From: Vicinamibacterales bacterium
Lineage (GTDB): Bacteria > Acidobacteriota > Vicinamibacteria > Vicinamibacterales > JAMQPK01
Reading direction: 5' to 3'
Assembly (NCBI GenBank): GCA_023717525.1
Contig: JAMQPK010000220.1
Location: forward strand, 1 to 64,000
DNA length: 64,000 bases
Made by a program: the position numbers and the translations under genes
Shown: positions 42,380-50,832 of the stretch, in pieces
How the letters are laid out: every line of letters begins with the position of its first letter
How positions within the stretch are numbered: the first letter of the stretch is position 1
The notes under the pieces: generated by a model
What the model was told of the DNA's origin: nothing
The model's database searches: none
What the model saw: the letters and a program-made list of their open reading frames with translations, nothing else

Positions 42380-44443
42380 ATGTCGCGTCGAACACTAGGT
42401 GTGATGCTGCCGGCGATTCTGCTTGGGTGCCTGTTTATTCGTCCATCGACGCCTGTATCGGGACAGAGTGGTGTGACGGGCGGCGAATGGCCCCATTGGG
42501 GCGGCGACCATGGGAACACCAAGTACTCGCCGCTCGATCAGATCAATCGCGACAACGTGAAAAATCTGCGGATCGCCTGGCGCTGGAAATCCGAAAACTA
42601 CGGAGCGCGGCCGCAGAACAACATGGAAGCCACGCCGCTGATGATCGGCGGCGTGCTCTACACGACCGCCGGTGTCCGCCCCAACGTCGTCGCTATCGAC
42701 GGCGCGACGGGCGAAACGCTCTGGAGCTATCGCATCGATGAAGGGGAGCGCGGCGACATCGCGCCGCGAAGCGTCTCTCGCGGCGTCGAATACTGGACCG
42801 ATGGAAAGCAGTCGCGCATCATTCTGGTGACGCGCGGCTATCGTCTGGTGTCGCTCGATGCAAAGACCGGTTTGCCCGATCCCGCGTTCGGGCGAGGCGG
42901 CGTGGTCGACTTGTACGAGGATTTCGATCAGCCCGCGCCGAAAAATGGCGTCATCAGCTCCACCTCTCCAGCCGTCGTCGTCAGAAACGTGGTCATCATG
43001 GGCGCCGCGATGGTCGGGGGCACGGCGCCGCGATCGAAGGAAAACACGAAAGGCTACATTCGTGGCTTCGACGTGCGCACGGGCAAGCGTTTGTGGACGT
43101 TCCACACCGTTCCGAATCCCGGGGAATTCGGCAACGATACCTGGCTGAACGATTCGTGGGCGTACACGGGGAACACGGCTGTCTGGTCGCCGTTCTCGGC
43201 CGACGACGATCTTGGTTACGTCTATCTTCCTGTCGAATCGGCAACGGGCGATTTCTACGGTGGACACCGACCTGGGAATAACCTTTTTGCGGGCAGCCTT
43301 GTGTGTCTGGATGCGCGGACCGGGAAGCGCATCTGGCATCAGCAGCTCGTGCACCACGACATCTGGGACTACGACCTGGCGTCGCCGCCGACGCTCATCA
43401 ACATTACCGTCAACGGCAAGCCGATTCGTGCCGTCGCGCAGACGACCAAGTGGGGCTATCTGTTTGCCTTCGATCGCGTGAACGGCACGCCGGTGTGGCC
43501 GATTGAAGAGCGCCGCGTGGAGGCAGGCACGGTTCCGAGCGAATGGTACTCGCCTACCCAGCCGCACCCAACCAAGCCGGCACCTTACGATCGTCAAGGG
43601 GTGAGCGAACAGGATCTCATCGACTTCACACCAGAACTGAACGCTGAAGCACGCGCGATCATCAAGGAATACAAGATCGGCCCGCTCTTCACGCCGCCAA
43701 TCGTCGGAGGCACCGATGGATTGCGGGGAACGCTGCAGATTCCGGCGGCGCAAGGTGCAGCGCTATGGCAAGGCGCAGCGTGGGATCCGGAAACCAACAT
43801 GCTGTACGTGCCGTCTGTTACCAACATGACCAACAACGCCTTGCAGCCTGGCACCGGACGCTCGGACATGAACTTCATTGGCGGTGGCGGCGGTGGCGGC
43901 GGACGGGGCGCACCTCCACCAGAAGAAGGCGCCGGCGGCGCACGCCGCGGCGGCGGCGGTGGCCGTGGCGGCGCGGCACCCACTCTCGGTCCTGGTGTTG
44001 GCCGTGGTCCCTGGGGTATCGGTCCGCAGGGCCTTCCGCTCGTAAAGCCACCCTACGGAAGAATCACGGCGTACAACATGAACACGGGTGATATCGCGTG
44101 GCAGGTTGCCAACGGCGACACCTACGAGTGGATCAAGACGCACCCAGCCCTCAAAGGGTTGACTATTCCGCGCACCGGGCGCGCCGACGAAGGCGGCATC
44201 GTCGTGACCAAGACGCTGGCCTTTGCCGGGCAAGGCTGCGGGCTGTTCCGAGGCGGCGGCGGCGGCGGCAACATGTTCGTCGCCTACGACAAGGCGACGG
44301 GTGCTGTTGTGCACGAAATGCCGCTGCCGGCCAACACGTGCGGGAATCCGATGACCTACATGGTGAACGGGAAGCAGTACCTCGCCGTGTCGATCGGCGC
44401 TCAGAACTTTCCCGCGGAGGTCATCGCGCTGACGCTTCCGTAG
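42380..44443 (+). CDS. Exported PQQ-dependent dehydrogenase (quinoprotein glucose/alcohol type)
   Basis: 687 residues with a signal peptide and AACGGGAGAA before ATG 42380. Eight-bladed propeller motifs recur: WPHWGGDHGNTKYSPLDQIN, NNMEATPLMIGGVLYT, TSPAVVVRN, WHQQLVHHDIWDYDLASPP, GTDGLRGTLQIPAAQGA and AFAGQGC. The HHDIWDYDL motif is typical of membrane glucose-dehydrogenase-like enzymes, but no N-terminal TM domain is present, so the enzyme is soluble in the periplasm. A glycine-rich insertion sits at about 503-545. PQQ with Ca is expected to oxidise a sugar or alcohol. No PQQ biosynthesis genes are in the window. Confidence 0.85.
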   Translation: MSRRTLGVMLPAILLGCLFIRPSTPVSGQSGVTGGEWPHWGGDHGNTKYSPLDQINRDNVKNLRIAWRWKSENYGARPQNNMEATPLMIGGVLYTTAGVRPNVVAIDGATGETLWSYRIDEGERGDIAPRSVSRGVEYWTDGKQSRIILVTRGYRLVSLDAKTGLPDPAFGRGGVVDLYEDFDQPAPKNGVISSTSPAVVVRNVVIMGAAMVGGTAPRSKENTKGYIRGFDVRTGKRLWTFHTVPNPGEFGNDTWLNDSWAYTGNTAVWSPFSADDDLGYVYLPVESATGDFYGGHRPGNNLFAGSLVCLDARTGKRIWHQQLVHHDIWDYDLASPPTLINITVNGKPIRAVAQTTKWGYLFAFDRVNGTPVWPIEERRVEAGTVPSEWYSPTQPHPTKPAPYDRQGVSEQDLIDFTPELNAEARAIIKEYKIGPLFTPPIVGGTDGLRGTLQIPAAQGAALWQGAAWDPETNMLYVPSVTNMTNNALQPGTGRSDMNFIGGGGGGGGRGAPPPEEGAGGARRGGGGGRGGAAPTLGPGVGRGPWGIGPQGLPLVKPPYGRITAYNMNTGDIAWQVANGDTYEWIKTHPALKGLTIPRTGRADEGGIVVTKTLAFAGQGCGLFRGGGGGGNMFVAYDKATGAVVHEMPLPANTCGNPMTYMVNGKQYLAVSIGAQNFPAEVIALTLP

Positions 44444-44460
44444 GTCGCGTGAACGCTGTC

Positions 44461-45996
44461 TCAGCCTGCCGGTTCGAGGTCGGTGGAGAAGACTGTCTCG
44501 CCGGCGAGGTTGACCAGGCGTACGGTCATCACACGTGTTGCGGCGCTGATGCGGACGAGACCAAAAAACTGCAGTCCTCCCAATGGGCCGGGATATGAGG
44601 GTAGGCCGGCTGGTACTCCATTGAAGCGGACTTCCGGGCCGAAGGTGTTATCGAGCGCCGCAGGCGCACCGGTTCCTGCATGGATAGGTCCGGCGACAAA
44701 TTCCCAGAACGGCAGGAAATCCTTGAACTGCGCGCGCTCCGGGTCGTAGTGATGCGCGGCGGCGTAATGGACGTCGGCAGTGACCCACACGACGTTCCTG
44801 ATCTGGCGCTGTCGAATGAAGCGCAGAAGGTCGGCGACTTCCAACTCGCGCCCCAGAGGCTCTCCGTTTCCGTTGGCGAACGCCTCGAAGTTGTCGCCGT
44901 CTCGTACGATCAGCCCGATCGGCAGATCGCTGGCGATCACTTTCCACGCCGCCTTCGACGAGGCCAGGCGGCCCTTCAGCCACTCGATCTGAGCCGGACC
45001 TGCGAGCTGCGACTCAGCGGTTCGCGTCGCCTGTCGATTTGTCGTGTTGGGCCCCCGGTAGGTCCGGAGATCGAGCGTGAAGACATCGAGCAGCGGCCCG
45101 TACGGACACTGGCGAAAGATCGGAGGTCGGTCGCCTGGTTCCAGGCGAATGGGCACATGTTCGAGGAACGCGCGCCTCGCGTTCGAGCTCAGTGCCGCAA
45201 CGCTCTTGATTGTGTACCGGTCGTCGCCTTCGAGGGTCTGCTGCGGGTACCAGTTATTGCGGACTTCGTGATCGTCCCACAGCGCTATCTGGGGTACCTC
45301 CGCATTGAATCGACGAACGTGCTCGTCGAGCAGGTTATAGAGGTGGTTTCCGCGGAACTCGTCGAGCGTTTCGGCAACCTTCGACTTCGCGGGCGTGACG
45401 ACGTTCTTCCAGATGCCGCCATCCGGCAGCCGCACCTCTTCCACCAGCGGCCCATCCGCATAGACTGTGTCGCCGCAATGAATGAAGAAGTCCGGTTGCG
45501 CGCGCCGCATCGTCTCGAACATCTTCAAGCCGCCCCACTGGAGATTGATGCCCCAGCCCTGACCGACAGTGTCTGCCGCCCACGCGAAGCTGAGGTCGCC
45601 CGGCCGCGCCGGCGCAGAAAGAAAACTGCCCTGTGAGGGCAGGCTCTGATTGCGCGAATCGCGAAGATCCTCGAAACGAACGCGGTAGAAGATCCGCTGG
45701 CCTGACGGAAGGCCTGAAAGGTCGATCCGGGCCGTGAAGCCCGATTCTGCGCGAGCCACCGAACCGGCCGCTCGCTGAATGTTCTGGAATGACTCGGTCG
45801 TCGACCACTCGACCAGCATTCGGGAGGCTCGATCGCTGCGGCTCCAGACGATTGCGCGGTTGCCGGTGACGTCACCGGCGGCTGTGCCGTAGCTGATTGA
45901 GGGTCGTGAGGATTCCTGGCGGAGCACAGCAGGGGCAAATGCAAATGCCCCTGCTGCACGTGTTGTCGTCGAAAGAAAACGGCGCCTGCCGATCAA
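44461..45996 (-). CDS. phoD: PhoD-family alkaline phosphatase (Tat-exported)
   Basis: 511 residues from TTG 45996. MIGRRRFLSTTTRAAGAFAF is a Tat signal, and this start is needed to include it. Family motifs are ISYGTAAGDVTGNRAIVWSR, WAADTVGQGWGINLQWGGLK, FIHCGDTVYADGP, LWDDHEVRNNWYPQQ and VWVTADVHYAAAHHYDPERA, giving the metal-binding Asp and His residues. It should release phosphate from phosphodiesters or monoesters. Its Shine-Dalgarno is contributed by the heptad repeat AAGGACC (minus strand), six bases before TTG. It follows the HpaI-like gene on the same strand. Confidence 0.85.
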   Translation of the reverse strand: MIGRRRFLSTTTRAAGAFAFAPAVLRQESSRPSISYGTAAGDVTGNRAIVWSRSDRASRMLVEWSTTESFQNIQRAAGSVARAESGFTARIDLSGLPSGQRIFYRVRFEDLRDSRNQSLPSQGSFLSAPARPGDLSFAWAADTVGQGWGINLQWGGLKMFETMRRAQPDFFIHCGDTVYADGPLVEEVRLPDGGIWKNVVTPAKSKVAETLDEFRGNHLYNLLDEHVRRFNAEVPQIALWDDHEVRNNWYPQQTLEGDDRYTIKSVAALSSNARRAFLEHVPIRLEPGDRPPIFRQCPYGPLLDVFTLDLRTYRGPNTTNRQATRTAESQLAGPAQIEWLKGRLASSKAAWKVIASDLPIGLIVRDGDNFEAFANGNGEPLGRELEVADLLRFIRQRQIRNVVWVTADVHYAAAHHYDPERAQFKDFLPFWEFVAGPIHAGTGAPAALDNTFGPEVRFNGVPAGLPSYPGPLGGLQFFGLVRISAATRVMTVRLVNLAGETVFSTDLEPAG

Positions 45997-46000
45997 CGCT

Positions 46001-46077
46001 GGTCCTTGGTCCTTCGTCCTTCGTCCTTGGTCCCGACGATGGACGATGGGCCATCGACGATGGACGATGGACGGCCG
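46001..46077. repeat. Heptanucleotide tandem repeat (11 units) upstream of phoD
   Basis: Eleven consecutive 7-base units: GGTCCTT, GGTCCTT, CGTCCTT, CGTCCTT, GGTCCCG, ACGATGG, ACGATGG, GCCATCG, ACGATGG, ACGATGG, ACGGCCG. Two sequence classes meet in the same phase. The array fills almost all of the 86 bases between the HpaI-like stop and the phoD start. Read on the minus strand, AAGGACC AAGGACC ends four bases before TTG. Confidence 0.85.
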
Positions 46078-46082
46078 TCAGC

Positions 46083-47153
46083 TTAGTTCGTCGGTTTCGC
46101 CGCCCAGGGGCCGACTTCCGGCTTGCCCTGCGTGTTGGCCAGCGGACCGAGCTCGCCCTGCACACCACGCGTGATTGCGGCCGTTTCGCTGGCGTTCTGG
46201 AAGCAGGTGAAGTCCGGCCGGTCGCGCCATGCGAACGGACCGCAGAGACGCTTGCCTGCGCCGATGGCGGCGTCGTGCACGATATTGATGATGCGCTCGT
46301 AGTCGGGCGTGCCCTGTGCGTACCCAGAGAAGTTGCCCAGGTCGCCGCTTGCGGCGAAGAGCGCCGTCACGCCGGGGATCTTCGCAATCTCATGCGCATT
46401 CTTCACGCCTTCGAGCGTCTCGATCATCAGAATGAGCACGATATTGTCGTTGATCGTCTGGCGATAGCCACCGGGGACGCCGCCGAACATCGCGGGATCG
46501 AACGCCTGCCCGCCGCCGTTGCTGCGACGGCCGAGAGGCGGGAAGTAGGTCCAGTTGCGCGCGGCCGTGGCTTCTTCAACTGTGTCAACCGTGGGCACGA
46601 CGACTACCAGCGCGCCGGCATCGACCGCGTGCTGGATTTCTTTTTCGTCGGTGTACGCGACGCGTGTGCCAGGCACCGCTTTCGCGTGCGGGCAGGTGCG
46701 CCACAAACGTGCGGCTGCCGACCAGTCACGATTGTCGTGCTGCATCTCGGTCCAGATGAAGTCGTAGCCGGCGTTGGCCATCGCGCAGTAGGTGCTCGCG
46801 TCGGTCGCGCCGAAGACCGTGCCGCCCGTCACCTTCTGGCCCGCCATCATCTTCAGCTTGACCGGGTTCCAGATCTTGGAGCCCGCCGGTGGAGCGAAGG
46901 CTGAACCGTACTTCCAGGCATCCGAATTGAACGGACCGGTATTCTGGGCGCCAGCCGGCGGAGTCTGTTTGGCGTTGCTGTCCTTGCCCGCGGGGGCGGC
47001 GAGCGGAAACTGCATCTTCCCGGCATCCGGGTTATTGGCGTAGGGGTCGGCGCCAGCCGGGCCACCCTGTCGCGCCGGAGCCTGTCCCTGTGCGCTGAAC
47101 GTGGCGATTCCTAACGCTGTGACGGCCGTCACAGCAAAAAGCAGACGTTTCAC
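46083..47153 (-). CDS. Exported HpcH/HpaI aldolase/citrate lyase family protein
   Basis: 356 residues from GTG 47153, with AAGGAGG six bases upstream. A Sec signal (RLLFAVTAVTALGIATFSAQ) precedes a Pro/Gly/Asn linker. The core has YDFIWTEMQHDNRDW (metal and substrate loop), VPTVDTVEEATAARNW, ILMIETLEGVKNAHEIA and GVTALFAASGDLGNFSG, matching class II pyruvate aldolases. The Glu and Asp metal ligands appear present. Such aldolases are normally cytoplasmic, so an exported copy is unusual. It may act in the periplasm with the other exported enzymes. Aldol substrate unknown. Confidence 0.78.
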   Translation of the reverse strand: MKRLLFAVTAVTALGIATFSAQGQAPARQGGPAGADPYANNPDAGKMQFPLAAPAGKDSNAKQTPPAGAQNTGPFNSDAWKYGSAFAPPAGSKIWNPVKLKMMAGQKVTGGTVFGATDASTYCAMANAGYDFIWTEMQHDNRDWSAAARLWRTCPHAKAVPGTRVAYTDEKEIQHAVDAGALVVVVPTVDTVEEATAARNWTYFPPLGRRSNGGGQAFDPAMFGGVPGGYRQTINDNIVLILMIETLEGVKNAHEIAKIPGVTALFAASGDLGNFSGYAQGTPDYERIINIVHDAAIGAGKRLCGPFAWRDRPDFTCFQNASETAAITRGVQGELGPLANTQGKPEVGPWAAKPTN

Positions 47154-47230
47154 TTCAAACCTCCTTATGAGTGCGACTGTTCGCAGAGGGAGAATATGCA
47201 CCCGTACGTCCCCTGAGGGCAAGCGTTACC

Positions 47231-47566
47231 TTACGGTTGTGCGTCGAAGAATTTCAGGGCCATCGTGCCGTGTGTCGTGGCTGCACCGGCACGCAACGCG
47301 GCGGCGAGCAGCGCCGATTCGACGAGCTCTTCGCGCGTCGCGCCGGCCGCCTTGGCCGCTTTTGAATGGGCCTCGATGCAGTACGGGCACATCTGGGCGC
47401 ATGCGACCGCGACCGCGATCAGCTCTCGATACTTTCTGGGGATGGCGCCGTCGGTTCGCGCCGTGATTTTTTCGAGATTCAACCACGCCTCGTAGTCGGC
47501 AGGGGCGAGTTTCCTCATTTCTCTGAGAAGACGAATGTCAGCTGGATCGTGAAAGTGGTCGCTCAA
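47231..47566 (-). CDS. Carboxymuconolactone decarboxylase family protein (AhpD-like)
   Basis: 111 residues from TTG 47566, with GGAGG seven bases upstream. YRELIAVAVACAQMCPYCIE with AHSKAAKAAG holds the CxxC of AhpD-type peroxidases, and LVESALLAAALRAGAATTHG follows. The fold is the CMD helix bundle, usually hexameric. It may act as a thiol reductase or peroxidase rather than a ring decarboxylase. It is 77 bases upstream of the HpaI-like gene on the same strand, so co-transcription is possible. Confidence 0.85.
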   Translation of the reverse strand: MSDHFHDPADIRLLREMRKLAPADYEAWLNLEKITARTDGAIPRKYRELIAVAVACAQMCPYCIEAHSKAAKAAGATREELVESALLAAALRAGAATTHGTMALKFFDAQP

Positions 47567-47622
47567 ATGAAGGCCTCCGGGCAGAGGATACCAATCTACT
47601 GCGGAAGACGCACGATGAAGTT

Positions 47623-47650
47623 AGTTATTGGTCGTCAGTCGTTGGTCGTG
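47623..47650. repeat. Heptanucleotide tandem repeat (4 units) upstream of the four-helix-bundle gene
   Basis: AGTTATT, GGTCGTC, AGTCGTT, GGTCGTG in exact 7-base phase, 31 bases before ATG 47681. The class (GGTCGTx) is related to the GGTCCTT class at 46001 and 48064. Confidence 0.65.
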
Positions 47651-47680
47651 CGCGGGCAGGGTTCTTGCCGTGCTCTCGAC

Positions 47681-48064
47681 ATGATCGCAAAGACTCTCAT
47701 CGATTTACAGGTCTATCAGAAAGCGCTCGTCGGATCGTTCGCAGTTTCTGCACTCTTGAAGCACCCCCAGCTGCGCAAAGACCGCAAACTGAGCGAACAA
47801 CTTGGCGCAGCCGCCGATTCGGTGTGCAGCAACATCGCCGAAGGGTTCGCACAGCAGTCCGACCGGAAATTCACGCTCTATCTCTTTGTTGCACGAGGAT
47901 CGGCCAACGAGGTACGCGCGCATCTGGCTGTGGCCCGCAACCGAGACCATATCACCGCCGAGGAACTTTCAGAACTGAGCCGTACCTACGACGAGATCGG
48001 GCGGATGTTGACGCGCTTCATCCAGTATCTGCGCCGGTCGGATCGCCGGGAGCAGGCAAAGTAG
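47681..48064 (+). CDS. Four-helix-bundle protein (S23/IVP family)
   Basis: 127 residues from ATG 47681; ATG 47615 would extend the frame across the upstream heptads. DLQVYQKALVGSFAVSALLK, KLSEQLGAAADSVCSNIAEG and FVARGSANEVRAHLAVARNR are the helices of the family, with the diagnostic SNIAEG turn. The family includes proteins encoded in intervening sequences of 23S rRNA and is distantly similar to Avd of diversity-generating retroelements, but no rRNA and no reverse transcriptase is present. The gene is bracketed by heptad arrays on both sides. Function unknown. Confidence 0.82.
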   Translation: MIAKTLIDLQVYQKALVGSFAVSALLKHPQLRKDRKLSEQLGAAADSVCSNIAEGFAQQSDRKFTLYLFVARGSANEVRAHLAVARNRDHITAEELSELSRTYDEIGRMLTRFIQYLRRSDRREQAK

Positions 48065-48091
48065 GTTCTTGGTCCTTTGTCCCCGGTCTCA
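48064..48091. repeat. Heptanucleotide tandem repeat (4 units) at the stop of the four-helix-bundle gene
   Basis: GGTTCTT, GGTCCTT, TGTCCCC, GGTCTCA. The first G of the array is the last base of the TAG stop (48062-48064). Confidence 0.65.
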
Positions 48092-48157
48092 GCCGGCCCG
48101 CCGCCAACGCCGGGTTCTTCATGCGGCCTGACTGTTGTGACGGATACAATCTCCCGG

Positions 48158-50131
48158 ATGCCGGCACTCACGGTAGTGGTCGTCGTCTACAACATTCCGC
48201 GCGAGGCGCCACGGACGCTCTTCTCGTTGTCGGCTGACTACCAGCGGGACATCGATCCCGAAGAATACGAAATCATCGTCGTCGATAACGGTTCGAGTCC
48301 ACCCTTCGATCCGAGGGTCCTCGATGGACTGCAGGGTAACTTTCGTCTGCTCAGAATTGACGATGCACCCGCGTCACCGGCTCACGCTGCGAATCGCGGT
48401 CTGGCGGCGGCGCGGGGTGCGGTGGTCGGCCTGTTGATCGACGGAGCCCGTCTCGTCACTCCTGGTCTGTTGCACTACGCGTTGCTCGGGGCGAACAGTC
48501 ATCCGAAGGCGGTCGTTGCCAGCCTTGGCTGGTATCTCGGTGGCGACCTGCAGGGAGCTGCCGCGGAAGCCGGCTACAACCAGGCGCGCGAAGACGCGTT
48601 GCTGTCGTCGATCGACTGGCCGACGGACGGATATCGTCTGTTCGACATCGGAACCCTCGACGAATCCTCGGTCGACGGCTGGATGGCACCGATTTCCGAA
48701 ACCAATACGTTATTCATGCGTCGCCAGTTGTGGGATCTCCTGGGGGGGTTGGACGAGCGTTTCGACGCCGCGGGGGGTGGTTTGGTCAACCTCGATATCT
48801 ACCGCCGGGCCTTGCAGCTCGACGGAGCGGACCCGGTCGTCCTCCTCGGAGAAGCGTCGTTCCATCAACTGCATGGGGGGGTCTCGACGAATGCGGGCCA
48901 GTCCCAGCAGCTCGATAACTGGGATCGCTGGCATTCGCAGTACCGACAACTCCGCAGCGTCGACTGGACCTGGGTGCCCCGGCGGAGCCCTGCAACGCTG
49001 ATCGGCAGGCTTCCGGCGGAGGCGATGTCGCGATTCGTCCACTCGGCCATCAGCCCGGTACGTGCGGACGTTCACCCGCTTGGGCCAGCGTTCGATCAGG
49101 GCACCTGGTCGCCGACACCGGTGGCCCGGCCGGCCGACCCAGTCACCGCCGGCCTTGTCGATCTCGCGCATATGGAGCTCAGGCGCGGTCGACCGGGTGC
49201 GGCCGGAGCCGTAGCCCGATTCGCTCGCCATCGCGATCCCGACAATCACGAGTTACGGCGCCTCATGTCCCTGACCGCCAATCACGTCCGCTTCGAGCCG
49301 GATGACGCACATCGGGCCGTGGCCTTGGCGCGTGCGCATCAGATCGTCGGTGACCTGGCCGGCGCGACTGCTCATTTCAGGAAAGCGCTCGACCGTCAAC
49401 CAGGCTTGGTCGACGCGCACGTCGGACTGTCTGAGCTGCGGATGCCGGCGGAGCATTATCTGGTTTGGTTGCAGCGGCTGTACGACCTGTTGGCGCCCGC
49501 CACAGCCCTCGAGATTGGGATCTACCACGGGCAGTCGCTCGCGCTGCATCGTCCACCGACCGTGGTAATCGGCGTCGACCCCCAGCCATTGGTAGCTCAG
49601 CCGCTCCAGACCGAGACGCACATCTTTACGCAGACGAGCGATGCCTTCTTCGCGAGCCAGCGGCTCGACGCGTTGCTCGGTGGACGCCCGCTCTCGGTGG
49701 GGTTCATCGACGGACTACACCTCTTCGAACAAGCGCTGCGGGACTTCATGAATCTCGAAGCCCATTGCGGACCAGAATCCACGATTCTTATTCACGACAC
49801 GGTTCCGCTGGACGAACCGACGCAGCGTCGCGAAATGGACACGGTGTTCCACACCGGCGACGTCTGGCGCACCGTCTTGTGCCTCAGGAAGTATCGACCC
49901 GGCCTGCAAATGTTCACCATCGCGACGCCGCCCACCGGCCTCACGGTCGTGACCGGTTTGGATCCGAGCTCGCGACTCCTGGAAGCGCACTATGATGAGT
50001 ATGTGAACGAGTTTCTTTCCATTCCATTCGTCGCCATCGAGAACGATCTGAGCCGTGCGCTTAACGTGGTAGCGGCCGATCTTCCCTCCGTCGAACGCCT
50101 ACTCGGCGAGCGGCGGTCTACCAGGTCGTGA
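48158..50131 (+). CDS. GT2 glycosyltransferase fused to a C-terminal methyltransferase-like domain
   Basis: 657 residues from ATG 48158. Residues 1-260 form a GT2 domain: ALTVVVVVYNIPREAPRTLF, EIIVVDNGSS, HAANRGLAAARGAVVGLLID (metal motif DGA) and TNTLFMRRQLWDLLGGLDER. A central stretch holds a TPR-like repeat (DLAGATAHFRKALDRQPGLV). Residues about 460-600 resemble a class I SAM methyltransferase: TALEIGIYHGQSLALHRPPT, VGFIDGLHLFEQALRDF and ILIHDTVP. The fusion implies glycosyl transfer and methylation of one product. First gene of a five-gene plus-strand set. Confidence 0.75.
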   Translation: MPALTVVVVVYNIPREAPRTLFSLSADYQRDIDPEEYEIIVVDNGSSPPFDPRVLDGLQGNFRLLRIDDAPASPAHAANRGLAAARGAVVGLLIDGARLVTPGLLHYALLGANSHPKAVVASLGWYLGGDLQGAAAEAGYNQAREDALLSSIDWPTDGYRLFDIGTLDESSVDGWMAPISETNTLFMRRQLWDLLGGLDERFDAAGGGLVNLDIYRRALQLDGADPVVLLGEASFHQLHGGVSTNAGQSQQLDNWDRWHSQYRQLRSVDWTWVPRRSPATLIGRLPAEAMSRFVHSAISPVRADVHPLGPAFDQGTWSPTPVARPADPVTAGLVDLAHMELRRGRPGAAGAVARFARHRDPDNHELRRLMSLTANHVRFEPDDAHRAVALARAHQIVGDLAGATAHFRKALDRQPGLVDAHVGLSELRMPAEHYLVWLQRLYDLLAPATALEIGIYHGQSLALHRPPTVVIGVDPQPLVAQPLQTETHIFTQTSDAFFASQRLDALLGGRPLSVGFIDGLHLFEQALRDFMNLEAHCGPESTILIHDTVPLDEPTQRREMDTVFHTGDVWRTVLCLRKYRPGLQMFTIATPPTGLTVVTGLDPSSRLLEAHYDEYVNEFLSIPFVAIENDLSRALNVVAADLPSVERLLGERRSTRS

Positions 50132-50135
50132 CACC

Positions 50136-50825
50136 ATGATTCGCCAGGGTTCATACGTTGTCGATCGAGACCAGGCCGCTTTGTCGTCAGGGGATACCGA
50201 GGCCGTCGATCGATTTCACGAGCTTTATTACCAACGCTGGGTTAACCAGTCCGACACTATCAACCTGAGCTGGTTCGGATACCGGCTGCTGAAGTGCCCG
50301 ATGGACATGTGGATGTATCAGGAACTGCTGGTACGCACGCGGCCGGACTTCGTAGTGGAGGCGGGTACTTATCTGGGGGGCAGTGCGCTGTATCTGGCGA
50401 CCATCCTCGACCAGCTCGGGCACGGACGGGTCATTACGATCGACATCACTCCACAACCCGATCGCCCGGTCCATCCGCGCATCGACTATGTTCTCGGGTC
50501 GAGCATCGATCCGGCGGTGGTGCAGGGCGTGTTCGGATCGGTTGCCGGGCGGCGCGCCATGGTCATTCTGGATTCCGATCACACCGAAGACCACGTTCAC
50601 GCGGAGATGACCGCATATAGCCCGCTCGTGCACGTTGGCGACTACATGATCGTTGAGGACACCAACGTCAATGGCCACCCGGCATGGCCGGCGTTCGGGC
50701 CTGGTCCGATGGAGGCCGTAGACCGATTCCTATCGCAGCGGCAAGATTTCGAGGTGGACTCGCGCTGCGAGCGCTTCCTGATGACGCTGAACCCGCGTGG
50801 GTACCTGCGGCGCTGCGCGAGCTGA
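50136..50825 (+). CDS. CmcI-family (cephalosporin hydroxylase / sugar O-methyltransferase) protein
   Basis: 229 residues, 4 bases after the previous stop. MDMWMYQELLVRTRPDFVVE followed by AGTYLGGSALYLATILDQLG is the SAM-binding region of the CmcI family (named for cephalosporin biosynthesis but including rhamnosyl O-methyltransferases). VILDSDHTEDHVHAEMTAYS and YMIVEDTNVNGHP carry the metal ligands (D, D, E, D), and GPMEAVDRFL closes the motif. Methylation of a sugar hydroxyl is likely here because of the flanking glycosyltransferase genes. Confidence 0.83.
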   Translation: MIRQGSYVVDRDQAALSSGDTEAVDRFHELYYQRWVNQSDTINLSWFGYRLLKCPMDMWMYQELLVRTRPDFVVEAGTYLGGSALYLATILDQLGHGRVITIDITPQPDRPVHPRIDYVLGSSIDPAVVQGVFGSVAGRRAMVILDSDHTEDHVHAEMTAYSPLVHVGDYMIVEDTNVNGHPAWPAFGPGPMEAVDRFLSQRQDFEVDSRCERFLMTLNPRGYLRRCAS

Positions 50826-50832
50826 TACCGAC

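Noticed and set aside
42395-43753. Long minus-strand frame opposite the PQQ dehydrogenase gene
   Set aside because: Arg/His-rich composition typical of antisense shadow in GC-rich DNA; the plus-strand protein has all propeller motifs.
47681-48064. Four-helix-bundle gene considered as Avd of a diversity-generating retroelement
   Set aside because: No reverse transcriptase, template or variable repeat is found within the window.
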